Below, in pieces: positions 7,543 to 17,423 of a DNA stretch of 33,534 bases (position 1 is its first letter; the number at the start of each line of letters is the position of its first letter). Source of the DNA: CAYMKL01 sp964390805 (GTDB lineage: Bacteria > Chloroflexota > Anaerolineae > VGOG01). The notes under the pieces were generated by a model. It was given only the letters and a program-made list of their open reading frames with translations, had not been told where the DNA came from and ran no database searches. A program made the translations under genes and the position numbers. The stretch covers positions 1 through 33,534 of the forward strand of contig CAYMKL010000077.1 of assembly GCA_964390805.1 (NCBI GenBank), read 5' to 3'.

Positions 7543-10185
7543 ATGCGACGAACTAGCCTGGGGATGGCGATGATCGGTCTACTGATCGTACTGGGCAGCA
7601 CCTACGCAGGCACTGCCGATTCCGCCGGCACTGTGTACTACGTCGCCGCGAACAAGCCGGGAGCCAACGACTCCAACAACGGCCTTCGTCCCACTCACCA
7701 GGGCGGAAAAGACGGCCCCTGGTTGACCATTCAGCAGGCGGCAGATACGATGACGAAAGACGATGCCATTCAATTCGCACGCACCCCCGATGGTGGGATT
7801 GACTTTAACCACAGTGCCATCCAGTTGCACGTTGATTCCCAGATGCGCTTGACTGTCCGCTACGATGAGGCCGCTTCATCACATGTACGTAGCGGCGACG
7901 TCGTCCAGTCCCTCACCCACCCGGCTGTATCGCATAGCATCGTCCTTGACGGGGTATCGGTGACCAGCTTCGTTCTGGATCAGGAGCAGATTGAACACGA
8001 GGAAAACATCAGTGGTCAGTTCGGGAACGGCGAGCGGGTCACCCTGGTAGGGCTTGGCTCCGGCCCGGAGGACGCGACCATCGAACTGACATTGACCCTC
8101 GAACTTTACGAGACCTATCCCCACACAGTGCTGACCCAGGCCCGCTATCGCAATCTGGGCACGGACGACCTGACGATTGACGCCGTTTGGAGCAACGCGC
8201 TGTATCTTGACCGACGACTGGTGAACCCGTCTGTCCCATCCTACAGCTTCAAAATGGTTTCGATGGGTACGGTGTGGGGCAACGGCCTCCGCGACCGCAT
8301 TTGGGACATCACGGCTGACAGCGTCTTTGACAATTACAACGGGGGCGACGTCACAAACCCTGAGATGGATGGCCCCTGGGGAGGCGGCGGCACCCCTATC
8401 ACCAGCGTGTGGGGCTGCGAGATGGGGATGACCGTGGCCGTCGTCGAGCCAACGATCCAGATCCTTGGGGTTCCGCTCATTACCCAGCCCGATGGCCGCG
8501 TGCTTTTGGGCGTCAAGCAAACCAATGACCTGGGTACCCTGGACGCTGCCGCTTCATCACATGTACGTAGCGGCGCTTCATCACATGTACGTAGCGGCGA
8601 CACCTTTGAGGGCGTTCGCAGCAGCATCACCGTCCATCACGGCGATTTCTTCGACGGAGTGGCCATCTATGGCCGGATGTTGCGCGAGATGGGACTCCTC
8701 ACCCACCAGTACCATGCGGTGGACTACGAAGCCTATTGGTGCACCTTCGGCCTGGAGGAGCGGCTGTGGGAGAGTCCCGCCGACCCGGAGGTGGTCAACG
8801 ACCGGTTGTACATCCCTGAGGACTTGGGCTTGAACTGGATCAACATAGACTCCGGATGGAATAACGGCACGGGCTCGTGCGAGGCCAACCGTGATTACTT
8901 CGGCAGTGACGCCGAGTTTGCCAGTTGGATTGACGACCTGCACGACTGGGGGTTTAAGGTTTCGTTGTGGTTTGACCCCGGCTTTGGCGACGAGGTGCTG
9001 CTGGCTGAACATCCCGACTGGTTCATCAAGAACGAGGCCGCTTCATCACATATACGTAGCGGCGCTTCATCACATGTACGTAACGGCGGCATTTTCTTCG
9101 TTGACGATTGGGAACGCTATGCCATGGATCCGACGGTGCCGGCGGCGCAGCAGTACGTCGAAGCGTGCGTGACAAAACTGGTCACGCCGCAGCACCAGGG
9201 CGGGTGGGGCATTGATCGTCTTTTCCTGGATGGGACTTTCATGATGCCCCCTGACTACTCTGGCCGCCACGCCTCGCCACACGATACGGAAAGGGCCGAC
9301 TACGTCTTCTATCAGATCGTCTTCGACGTCGCCCGCAGCGTTGACCCCGAATTCCCCATCGAGTTTTGCCCATGTGGTGGCGTGGTCACAGCCTGGAATC
9401 TTCCGTACATCTCGCAGATCACCACGTCCGACCCGGACGTACTGGCCCTGCGCCCGCATGAGGTTCGCACCAAGCTGTACAAGGCGCTCGTCGGTCCTGA
9501 CGCCCCGGTGAACGGCGACCACATTGAGGGCGCTGGCGAAGATCTGGACTTAGATATGGACTACATGTTCCCGCTCATCCTGGGTCTGGGCGACGTCTAC
9601 CAGACCTACTATTGGGAAGATGACTGGCGCAGCAGCGATCCGCTGGGGGTCGGCGTCAAATCGCTGTACCAGAAGTGGTTCAACCTCTACAACCAGTTGA
9701 AACTAAGCCAGGGCACTTATCTCAATCTCTATGATCTGGCCTACGACGAACCAGGCTCGCACGCTATCGCCAAGGGAGATGAGATTTATTATCTCTTTGC
9801 GCCAGCCTACAATACCGCCTTCATCGGCGCAATTGAATTACGTGGCCTTGAGTCCGACAGCACCTATGAGGTGATAGATTACGAAAACGACGCTCACTAT
9901 GGTACGTTTGGCGGTCCCACCGCTGTCCTCAGCGTAACCATTCCGGTGAATGACCCGCTCCTGCTCAAAGCCACGCCTACCGATCCACCCTGCAATCTTG
10001 TCGGCGACCTTGATGGTGATGGCGATGTGGACGTCGAGGATATCATGCTAGTGGCCAGTCGCTGGCACACCGCCGTCGGCGACCCCGACTATGCCCCTCT
10101 CTGCGACCTGGACGGCAACGGCGAAATTGACGTCGTGGACATCATGCTGGTAGCCATCCATTGGGGCGAGAGTTGCGAGGACTAG
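7543..10185 (+). CDS. GH36/GH27-like glycosidase with C-terminal dockerin
   Basis: 880 aa. The ATG follows CAGGAG (7528-7533) with 9-nt spacing. Residues 1-28 form a signal peptide. Residues ~30-68 (VYYVAANKPGANDSNNG...WLTIQQAADTM) look like the opening of a beta-helix domain, but the helix is missing and the sequence runs into a GH36-like N-terminal beta-sandwich. The catalytic barrel follows: YEAYWCTFGLE (~395-405), WINIDSGW (432-439), RLFLDGTF with Asp563 as candidate nucleophile, and IEFCPCGG (606-613) near the usual acid/base region. The C-terminus (821-880, GDLDGDGDVDVEDIMLVAS...) is a dockerin. An alpha-galactosidase-type activity is the family expectation; the substrate is unproven. 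Five copies of ASSHVRSG-type octapeptides, from a DNA repeat, interrupt the domain at three sites. Confidence 0.9.
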   Translation: MRRTSLGMAMIGLLIVLGSTYAGTADSAGTVYYVAANKPGANDSNNGLRPTHQGGKDGPWLTIQQAADTMTKDDAIQFARTPDGGIDFNHSAIQLHVDSQMRLTVRYDEAASSHVRSGDVVQSLTHPAVSHSIVLDGVSVTSFVLDQEQIEHEENISGQFGNGERVTLVGLGSGPEDATIELTLTLELYETYPHTVLTQARYRNLGTDDLTIDAVWSNALYLDRRLVNPSVPSYSFKMVSMGTVWGNGLRDRIWDITADSVFDNYNGGDVTNPEMDGPWGGGGTPITSVWGCEMGMTVAVVEPTIQILGVPLITQPDGRVLLGVKQTNDLGTLDAAASSHVRSGASSHVRSGDTFEGVRSSITVHHGDFFDGVAIYGRMLREMGLLTHQYHAVDYEAYWCTFGLEERLWESPADPEVVNDRLYIPEDLGLNWINIDSGWNNGTGSCEANRDYFGSDAEFASWIDDLHDWGFKVSLWFDPGFGDEVLLAEHPDWFIKNEAASSHIRSGASSHVRNGGIFFVDDWERYAMDPTVPAAQQYVEACVTKLVTPQHQGGWGIDRLFLDGTFMMPPDYSGRHASPHDTERADYVFYQIVFDVARSVDPEFPIEFCPCGGVVTAWNLPYISQITTSDPDVLALRPHEVRTKLYKALVGPDAPVNGDHIEGAGEDLDLDMDYMFPLILGLGDVYQTYYWEDDWRSSDPLGVGVKSLYQKWFNLYNQLKLSQGTYLNLYDLAYDEPGSHAIAKGDEIYYLFAPAYNTAFIGAIELRGLESDSTYEVIDYENDAHYGTFGGPTAVLSVTIPVNDPLLLKATPTDPPCNLVGDLDGDGDVDVEDIMLVASRWHTAVGDPDYAPLCDLDGNGEIDVVDIMLVAIHWGESCED
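7873..7896 (+). repeat. 24-bp in-frame repeat (ASSHVRSG), site 1
   Basis: One copy of a unit running from GCTTCATCACA to GTAGCGGC, preceded by GCC, so that GCCGCT and AGCGGC form terminal inverted repeats. It is read as ASSHVRSG without disturbing the frame. Confidence 0.9.
8551..8598 (+). repeat. 24-bp in-frame repeat, site 2 (two tandem copies)
   Basis: Two perfect tandem copies of the unit seen at 7873-7896, encoding ASSHVRSGASSHVRSG between LGTLDAA and DTFEGVRSS. Confidence 0.9.
9040..9087 (+). repeat. 24-bp in-frame repeat, site 3 (two diverged copies)
   Basis: Two tandem copies with one substitution each (ATATACG in the first, GTAACGG in the second), encoding ASSHIRSGASSHVRNG just after WFIKNEA. 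The divergence suggests an older insertion than site 2. Confidence 0.9.
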
Positions 10186-10211
10186 GACAGTAATCCACAT
10201 GATTAACGTTG

Positions 10212-10217
10212 AGGAGG
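10212..10217 (+). promoter_or_regulatory. Ribosome-binding site that fixes the start at 10224
   Basis: AGGAGG sits 6 nt before ATG 10224. A TTG at 10209 is in frame but overlaps this site and adds five residues before the signal peptide, so the ATG is chosen. The same GAGGAGGA box precedes the related signal peptide at 2302. Confidence 0.85.
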
Positions 10218-10223
10218 AATAGC

Positions 10224-13200
10224 ATGAAAAACATACTTTCATCGAAGCCAGGAGTGAGGGGATTCCTCACCGCTGGTTGCATGGTTCTGGCGTGCCTCGG
10301 CCTCCTTTTGATGGGCAGCCGCGTTGGCATAGCCAACCCTCAGCAGGCCCACGCTCTGGCTCCGGATCCCAGTCCACCGAGCGAGACGGTGAAGTTGATC
10401 TTCATTCACCATTCGTGCGGCGAAAACTGGCTGGATGATTGGGACGGCGGCCTGGGCATCGCCCTGCGCGACAACAACTACTTCGTCAGCGACACCAACT
10501 ACGGCTGGGGACCGAGCAGCATCGGGGACACCACCGACATCGGCCACTGGTGGGACTGGTTCCGGGGGACGAGCAGCGCCACCTACCTGAGCGCTCTCTA
10601 CGCCGAAAGCGGCCAGAATTCCAACTACTCCCGCCTGGCTACCGATCCCGGCGGCGAGAACGAGGTCGTCATGTTCAAGTCCTGCTTCCCCAATTCGCAT
10701 CTGGGGGGAAGCCCAGGCGACCCTCCCACCAGCGGCGACAATCCCCTGCGCGGCCAGGACGCCTGGTCGGAGTACATGACCGTGGCCAACGCCAAGGGCA
10801 TCTACAACGACATTCTGGAGTACTTCCAGACACGGCAGGACAAGCTGTTCGTGGTCATCACCGCACCGCCGCTGGTACTCAACGACACCGATGCCAGCCA
10901 CGCTGCCAACGCCCGCGCTTTCAACAACTGGCTGGTCAACGATTGGCTGGATGGCTACTCTTACAACAACGTGGCCGTCTTCGATTTCTACAACGTCCTG
11001 ACCAGCAACGGTGGGAATAGAAACACCAACGACCTGGGCTGGGAGACCGGCAACCACCACCGCTGGTGGAGCGGCGCGGTGCAGCACATCCAGACCGTGG
11101 CCAACAACTTCGCCGCCTATGGCAGCGATGCCTGGGACAGCCATCCGACTGCGGCCGGAAATCAGAAAGCCTCCGGGGAGTTCGTACAATTGCTGAACGT
11201 CTTCTACAATGCCTGGAAATCCGGCCAGACCACGGTCACGACCACATCCACACCGACGGCGACCACAGCAGCTTCCACCCTCACCCCCACCCCAACCCGG
11301 ACCAGTACGCCCACCAGCACTTCGACCACCACGGCTGCCGCTTACTACTACGTCTCCACCGACGGGGACGACGACAACCCCGGCACAGAAGCCCAGCCCT
11401 GGCGCACGATCCAGAAAGCCGCCGATACCCTGGCTGCGGGTGACACGGTCTACATCAAGGCGGGAACCTACCAGGAAAGAGTGATACCGCAAAACTCGGG
11501 CAGTGCGGGCAATTACATCGTGTACGCCGCCTATCCTGGCGATACCGTAACCATTGACGGTGCCACTATCACTTTGCCAGTGGGATGGGGCGGATTGTTT
11601 GATGTATCGGGCAAGAGCTACATCAGAATCTCAGGATTGAGGATCATCAACGCCGGGCCTTATCTCAACAGCGTGGGCATCCTGGTGGATTCGTCGAGCC
11701 ATATCATCATTGAGGGGAATACCACCTACGATACGACCTCTTCCGGTATCGGTGTTTGGGGCAGTAACAACGTCATCATTGACAATAACGAGGTGGAGCT
11801 AGCCTGCAACGATGGCGAACAGGAATGTATTACCGTGGCCGGTACGGATACCTTCGAGATCAAGAACAACCACGTCCACCACGGCGGCCCTGGGACCAAC
11901 GGAGGAGAGGGAATAGACGTCAAGGATGGCTCTTCCAACGGCAAAGTCTTCAATAATCACGTGCATGACATGAATAGAGTGGGCATCTACGTAGACGCCT
12001 GGGATAAGCACACTTACAACATTGAGGTTTTCGGGAACGTGGTACATGACAATGCCGCCAATGGCTTTGCCGTGGCTTCTGAAATGGGTGGGCTGCTCGA
12101 AAACATCAACGTTTACAACAACGTGGCCTACAATAACAAATGGTGTGGGCTGCATCTCCATGAGTGTTGCATTGCCAACCGCCCCGTGCGCAATGTGAAG
12201 ATCATCAACAACACTTTCTATGACAACGGATGGGATCCATGGGGCGGGGGAATCCTGGTTGAGAATCCAGACGTGGAGAACGTGATCATAAGAAACAACA
12301 TCGTCAGCCAAAACCTGTCCTTTCAGATCGCCGTAGATACCAGCGTACCAGCAGGAAACGTCACCACAGACCACAATCTGATTGATGGTTACCGGGGAGA
12401 TGAGGGGGAGATCTATGGCAGTGACTACGTGGAAGGCGATCCAGTGTTCGTGGGTGCCGCCGGGGCAGATTTTCATCTGCAAGGAACGTCGCCGGCTATA
12501 GATCAAGGGTCTCCTACCGATGCGCCAAGCGATGACTTCGAGGGGCAACCTCGACCCTACGGCGCAGGATATGACATCGGAGCCGACGAGTGGCTTCCCT
12601 CAGGGCCAACACCGACGGCCACTCACACACCCACACCAACTCGAACACCGACTCCCACTCATACCGCGACCCCAACCAACACGCCCACCAGCACGCCGAC
12701 GGCTACCGCTACTACGGCAGCCGCTTACTACTACGTCTCCACCGACGGGGACGACAGCGATCCCGGTACGGAAGGCCAGCCCTGGCGCACCATCCAGCAC
12801 GCGGTGGATAGCGTCGACCCAGGCGACACCATCATCGTGCAGTCGGGCAGCTACGTCGGCGCGCGCATTGAGCTCTGCGGCAGCGAGGCAGAGCCCATCA
12901 CCCTGCGGGCGGCATCGGGGGGAACGGTGCTGCTCAACGCCCCCGGCCCATCCAACGCACACGACAGCATCCTGGAGGTGGAGACCTGGGAGGGGAGTGG
13001 CATCGTGGCCCATTGGGTCATCCAGGGCTTCGAGATTACCAATGCCCCTCGCTACGGCATAGACATCCGCGAGGCCCACCACATCACCGTGCAGGACAAC
13101 CATGTGCACGATAGCAACAGCACCGGCATCTTCACTGCCTTCACCGACGATGTCCTCATCCAGGACAACAACAGCCATCACAACGGCGAGCACGGCGTCT

Positions 13201-16200
13201 ACCACAGCAACAGCGGCGACCGCCCCATCATTCGGGGCAACACACTGCATTACAACAACAACTGCGGCATCCACATCAACGCCGACGCCAGCATGGGAGG
13301 TGACGGCATCATCTCCGACGGCCTGGTGGAGGACAACATCATCTACGAGAACGGCACCACTGGCGGATCCGGCATCAATATGGACGGCGTCAACAGCACC
13401 ATGGTCCGCAACAACCTCCTGTACAACAACCACGCCAGCGGCATCTCGCTGTATCAGATTGATGGCGCAGTCTGCTCCAGCAATGACCAGGTGTTGAACA
13501 ACACCGTGGTGATGGCCGCTGATGGCCGCTGGGCGCTGAACATCCCGGACGCTGGCTGCACTGGCAATCAGGTGTTCAACAACGTTTTCTACAACTACCA
13601 CTCCTGGCGAGGCAGCATCGTCATCGCCAGCCCCAGCCCTGCCGGATTCGCCAGTGACTACAACGTGATCATGGACCGCTTCTCCACCGATGGGGGTGAC
13701 ACTCGCATCGGCCTGACCGACTGGCAGGCTCTGGGCTACGACACCCACTCCCTCATCGCCACTCCCGAAGAACTCTTCGCCGATCTAGCCGCCGACGACT
13801 ACCACCTCAAGACCGGCAGCCCGGCCATTGACGTAGGCAGCAACGGCAGCGCGCCGGCCACGGATTTCGAGGGCGATCCCCGGCCTCTGGATGGTGACTC
13901 GGACGGGATTGCCATTGCAGACATGGGGGCCGATGAGTTCGCGCTGGTAGGCGACCTGGACCACGATTGCGACGTGGACATCGTGGACATCATGCTGGTG
14001 GCCAGCCACTGGCACACCGCCGCGGGCGATCCCGGCTACGTTGCCGCCTACGACCTGAACGATGACGACAAAATTGACATCGTGGACATCATGCTGGTAG
14101 CAGTACACTGGGGGGAAAACTGCACAGGATCCACGCCGACGGCTACCCCAACAGTCACACCCACCCAAACCCCCACACTCACACCTACTCCCACACCCAC
14201 CACCGCCCCCTTCCCCGACTGGGCCTTCGAAGCGCGCCTGGCCGGCGCCTCCTTCGATCCTGAGATGAGCGACACCGAGATAAACGCCAAGCTGCAACAG
14301 GCCGCCGACGATGGCGTCTCCGTGCTCCTGGCCGACGCGCCCACCGGCTGGAGCTACACCGCCTGGGTTGACACCGACGAGTTCAACCAGGTGCTGGCCC
14401 TGATGCGCGACCGGGTGTTCCCCCGCGCCCACAACAAGGGCCTCAAAGTGGTGTGGTATCTGACCGGGCTGGAGTTGATCTGCGAAGGCTGCGTCAACAC
14501 CGGGCGCGACCCGTCCGCTGAGCACCCGGAGTGGATGCAGATTGATCGCCAGGGCAACCCCCTCCAGTTCAGCGGCGTGCAGGGCGTCTTCTGGCTTAAC
14601 CCGGACGACCTGGATGCCTGGCTGTCGCCCGAATCCCCCTACCGCGACTTCTACATGGACCGCGTTGAGGATATCGCCACCGCCGGCGCCGACGGGCTGT
14701 GGATTGACGTCATCTACTTGCTGAACGCCATCGGCCAGTTCGACGACCTGTGGCCCTCCTACGATACCTACAGCCAGGCCGCATTCCAGGCTGCCTATGG
14801 ACACGCCACCCTTCCCACCAAGAACTGGAACGACCTGACCTGGCGAGAATTTGTCCGCTGGCGCATCGAATCCATCACCGACTTCGTGGAGGACGTGGCC
14901 GCTGCCGCTCGTGCGGTGGACTCCGATCTGGCCTTCTTCACCGAGAACTGGTGTATGGACTCCAACTACGTCACCCAATACTCCCAGGACCCGTTGGACT
15001 TCATCAGCAATGCCCACGTGGCCACAGCCCACGAGTTGGAGCCGGTGGACCAGGACAACACTGGTATGAAGTGGGCGACCCTCAAGCAATGGCGCGACTA
15101 TGCGCTGATGGTCAAGTTCGCGGCGGCGGCCAACAAGGGCAAGCCGGGCTGGATTCTGACCTACGCCGGGGCAGTGGACGACAGCCTGCGCGAGGCCGGC
15201 GTCCACCTGGCGGAGGGGGCCAACTTCTACGAGGCAAAGGGGCCGGAGATGGTGGACGACAGCACTGGCAGCCGGCCCACCGTGTTCCCCTGGCTGGCAG
15301 CCAACGCAAGCATGGCGTACCATAGTACCTCGTTGGCGGAGGTAGCGCTGTGGTACAGCCCGCGCAGCCGCGACTTCGTGGACGGTGAGGACGCTGGCGA
15401 CGACAAGTACGACTACGCGAACACAACCTACATCAAGGAATACCGCAACCGGGCGCAGGCTCTGCTCATGACCCAGATCCCCTTCGACATCGTGACCAGC
15501 CAGTGGTCGTTGGCCGAACTTGCGCGCTACACCTGGCTGGTGCTGCCCAATGCCGCCTGCCTCAGCGATGCCGAGGCGGCGCTGCTGAGCGACTATGCGG
15601 CGGGCGGGGGCAAGCTGGCCGTGACGGGGAACACAGGCGCCATGGACGAGTGGTGCCAGTCGCGGGCCACCAACGCCCTGGCCGGCGTTACCACCTACTC
15701 TTTTGACGACGTGACCAGCGACGTGCTGACCACCGACCTATGGGCCTTCCACAAGAGGCGGGTGCTGATCGAGGCCCGGACGGGCACCGATGCAAGCGGC
15801 CCGTTCGTCATAATCCCGCTGGCCAACTTCAACAGCAGCACAGTCTACAGCAACGTAGGCATCACCGTCCGCCTGCCGGACGGCTTCGGCCCGACGACGG
15901 TGACGTGGAACGCACCCGACGCAGCAGGTGGAACGCTGAGCTACAGCGTCAACAGCGGCTACCTGAGCGTGACCTTGCCCACGTTGGACACGGCCGCCGC
16001 CGTGGTGATCCGTGGATCGAGCTCACCGTCCACATCCACACCGACGGTCACCCCGACGGCTACCGCTACAACGAACACACCCACGCCGACGGCTACAACG
16101 AACACACCCACGCCGACGGCTACTCCAACACCCACAGCCACCCAAACCCCCACACCGACGCCGACACCCACCCCGACCTCCGAAACCGGGCTTGACAAGT

Positions 16201-17372
16201 GGGCATTGTGGACAGGCAGCACCAGCCTACGCGGCGCCAACATCTGGCAGCGGCGCGTCTATCCTGAGCTAGACGGCACCACCTTCCTGGGCCCCGGCCC
16301 CGTCGGACCGCCCTTCACCCAGCAAGACTTCGACAACCTGGCCGCGCTGGGCGCTAATTACGTCAACGTCTCCCACCCCGGCCTGTTCACCGAAGACCCG
16401 CCCTACCTCTTGGATCAGGACATCCAGACCAACCTGGACAACCTGCTGGCCATGATTGAGGAAGCCGGCATGTTCGCCGTGATCAGTGCCCGCACCGGGC
16501 CAGGCCGCAGTGATTTCACCTTCTACTGGGATGGGGCTGGTGACTGGTTTGACGAAGGCTATCTCAACGATTCGATGTGGCAGGATCAGGCAGCCCAGGA
16601 CGCCTGGCTGGCCATGTGGGCCTACACCGCCCAGCGCTACAAGGACAACCCCATCGTCGTCGGCTATGACCTGATGGTGGAGCCCAATTCCAACGAGGTG
16701 GGCAGCCACGCCCTCTACGATGCCCTGGACATCTGGGACCCCGAAGAGTTCTACTTACAACCACCGGCTGGATACGCAGGCACCTTATATGATTGGAACC
16801 AGCTCTACCCCCGCATCACCACCGCCATCCGCCAGGTGGACACCGACACGCCCATCCTGATCGGCTGTATGGCCTACAGCATGGTGGACTGGCTGCCCTA
16901 CCTGCAGCCGACGGGAGACCCACGCACCGTCTACATGGTGCATCAGTACGAGCCCTATCTATACACGCACCAGGGGTCGGACGCCAGCGATTGCACCTAC
17001 CCCGGCTGGTGTGATGTAGACTGGGACGAGGTGGACGAGTGGTTCGGCCAGACCTGGCTGGATAATCTACTCTCCACAGTGGATACGTTCAAGACCACCC
17101 ACAGCGTGCCGGTTTCGGTGAACGAGTTCGGCGCGATGCGTTGGGAGCCGGGTGTGGACGAGTTCATGGACGACCAGATGAACCTGTTCCAGCAGCGGGG
17201 CATGAACCATGCCCTGTGGGTGTGGGACCCTGACTGGGAGCCGTGGACGCAGGAGGAGGACGCCTTCAACTTCCGCCACGGCCCCGACCCCAACAACCAC
17301 ACCGACGTTGCCTCGAGCGATCTGATTGACGTGATCGTTGAGCATTGGGGGCGGAATACGGTGGGGCCATAG
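10224..17372 (+). CDS. Giant secreted protein: SGNH-like, two beta-helices, internal dockerin, GH-like barrel, GH5
   Basis: 2382 aa. Residues 1-44 form a signal peptide. Residues ~55-337 are SGNH-like, with IHHSCGENW (Ser64) and a late HPTAAGNQ block. Two beta-helix domains (~373-790 and ~834-1241) open with near-identical YYYVSTDGDD...PGTE stretches and are joined by PT linkers. A complete dockerin lies inside the chain at 1243-1301 rather than at the end. After a linker comes a TIM-barrel GH-like module (~1329-1931) with DGLWID (1490-1495) and FFTENW, ending in a region resembling a beta-galactosidase trimerisation fold. A further linker leads to a GH5 cellulase-type domain (~1989-2382) with candidate acid/base Glu2153 (LMVEPN) and nucleophile Glu2301 (VNEFG). 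It looks like a beta-helix-dockerin gene fused to a two-glycosidase gene. Only 38 bp separate it from the upstream stop, suggesting co-transcription. Confidence 0.92.
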   Translation: MKNILSSKPGVRGFLTAGCMVLACLGLLLMGSRVGIANPQQAHALAPDPSPPSETVKLIFIHHSCGENWLDDWDGGLGIALRDNNYFVSDTNYGWGPSSIGDTTDIGHWWDWFRGTSSATYLSALYAESGQNSNYSRLATDPGGENEVVMFKSCFPNSHLGGSPGDPPTSGDNPLRGQDAWSEYMTVANAKGIYNDILEYFQTRQDKLFVVITAPPLVLNDTDASHAANARAFNNWLVNDWLDGYSYNNVAVFDFYNVLTSNGGNRNTNDLGWETGNHHRWWSGAVQHIQTVANNFAAYGSDAWDSHPTAAGNQKASGEFVQLLNVFYNAWKSGQTTVTTTSTPTATTAASTLTPTPTRTSTPTSTSTTTAAAYYYVSTDGDDDNPGTEAQPWRTIQKAADTLAAGDTVYIKAGTYQERVIPQNSGSAGNYIVYAAYPGDTVTIDGATITLPVGWGGLFDVSGKSYIRISGLRIINAGPYLNSVGILVDSSSHIIIEGNTTYDTTSSGIGVWGSNNVIIDNNEVELACNDGEQECITVAGTDTFEIKNNHVHHGGPGTNGGEGIDVKDGSSNGKVFNNHVHDMNRVGIYVDAWDKHTYNIEVFGNVVHDNAANGFAVASEMGGLLENINVYNNVAYNNKWCGLHLHECCIANRPVRNVKIINNTFYDNGWDPWGGGILVENPDVENVIIRNNIVSQNLSFQIAVDTSVPAGNVTTDHNLIDGYRGDEGEIYGSDYVEGDPVFVGAAGADFHLQGTSPAIDQGSPTDAPSDDFEGQPRPYGAGYDIGADEWLPSGPTPTATHTPTPTRTPTPTHTATPTNTPTSTPTATATTAAAYYYVSTDGDDSDPGTEGQPWRTIQHAVDSVDPGDTIIVQSGSYVGARIELCGSEAEPITLRAASGGTVLLNAPGPSNAHDSILEVETWEGSGIVAHWVIQGFEITNAPRYGIDIREAHHITVQDNHVHDSNSTGIFTAFTDDVLIQDNNSHHNGEHGVYHSNSGDRPIIRGNTLHYNNNCGIHINADASMGGDGIISDGLVEDNIIYENGTTGGSGINMDGVNSTMVRNNLLYNNHASGISLYQIDGAVCSSNDQVLNNTVVMAADGRWALNIPDAGCTGNQVFNNVFYNYHSWRGSIVIASPSPAGFASDYNVIMDRFSTDGGDTRIGLTDWQALGYDTHSLIATPEELFADLAADDYHLKTGSPAIDVGSNGSAPATDFEGDPRPLDGDSDGIAIADMGADEFALVGDLDHDCDVDIVDIMLVASHWHTAAGDPGYVAAYDLNDDDKIDIVDIMLVAVHWGENCTGSTPTATPTVTPTQTPTLTPTPTPTTAPFPDWAFEARLAGASFDPEMSDTEINAKLQQAADDGVSVLLADAPTGWSYTAWVDTDEFNQVLALMRDRVFPRAHNKGLKVVWYLTGLELICEGCVNTGRDPSAEHPEWMQIDRQGNPLQFSGVQGVFWLNPDDLDAWLSPESPYRDFYMDRVEDIATAGADGLWIDVIYLLNAIGQFDDLWPSYDTYSQAAFQAAYGHATLPTKNWNDLTWREFVRWRIESITDFVEDVAAAARAVDSDLAFFTENWCMDSNYVTQYSQDPLDFISNAHVATAHELEPVDQDNTGMKWATLKQWRDYALMVKFAAAANKGKPGWILTYAGAVDDSLREAGVHLAEGANFYEAKGPEMVDDSTGSRPTVFPWLAANASMAYHSTSLAEVALWYSPRSRDFVDGEDAGDDKYDYANTTYIKEYRNRAQALLMTQIPFDIVTSQWSLAELARYTWLVLPNAACLSDAEAALLSDYAAGGGKLAVTGNTGAMDEWCQSRATNALAGVTTYSFDDVTSDVLTTDLWAFHKRRVLIEARTGTDASGPFVIIPLANFNSSTVYSNVGITVRLPDGFGPTTVTWNAPDAAGGTLSYSVNSGYLSVTLPTLDTAAAVVIRGSSSPSTSTPTVTPTATATTNTPTPTATTNTPTPTATPTPTATQTPTPTPTPTPTSETGLDKWALWTGSTSLRGANIWQRRVYPELDGTTFLGPGPVGPPFTQQDFDNLAALGANYVNVSHPGLFTEDPPYLLDQDIQTNLDNLLAMIEEAGMFAVISARTGPGRSDFTFYWDGAGDWFDEGYLNDSMWQDQAAQDAWLAMWAYTAQRYKDNPIVVGYDLMVEPNSNEVGSHALYDALDIWDPEEFYLQPPAGYAGTLYDWNQLYPRITTAIRQVDTDTPILIGCMAYSMVDWLPYLQPTGDPRTVYMVHQYEPYLYTHQGSDASDCTYPGWCDVDWDEVDEWFGQTWLDNLLSTVDTFKTTHSVPVSVNEFGAMRWEPGVDEFMDDQMNLFQQRGMNHALWVWDPDWEPWTQEEDAFNFRHGPDPNNHTDVASSDLIDVIVEHWGRNTVGP

Positions 17373-17375
17373 AAC

Positions 17376-17402
17376 ACGGATTGGCGGGATTGGCGGATGG
17401 GT
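17376..17402. repeat. One-armed iterated word (GGATTGGCG)
   Basis: GGATTGGCGGGATTGGCGGAT iterates a GGATTGGCG-like word after the gene stop. It resembles one arm of the word palindromes elsewhere in the window, but no complementary arm was found beside it. Confidence 0.5.
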
Positions 17403-17423
17403 GTGGCCGTCCCACCCTGCTCC

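Noticed and set aside
10209..10223. TTG start five codons upstream of the 2382-aa protein
   Set aside because: These codons overlap the AGGAGG ribosome site that serves ATG 10224.
13785..15323. Long minus-strand open frame (512 codons); similar ones at 2365-3804 and 10239-11492
   Set aside because: These are antisense shadows of GC-rich coding sequence on the + strand. They show no ribosome site or recognisable domain.
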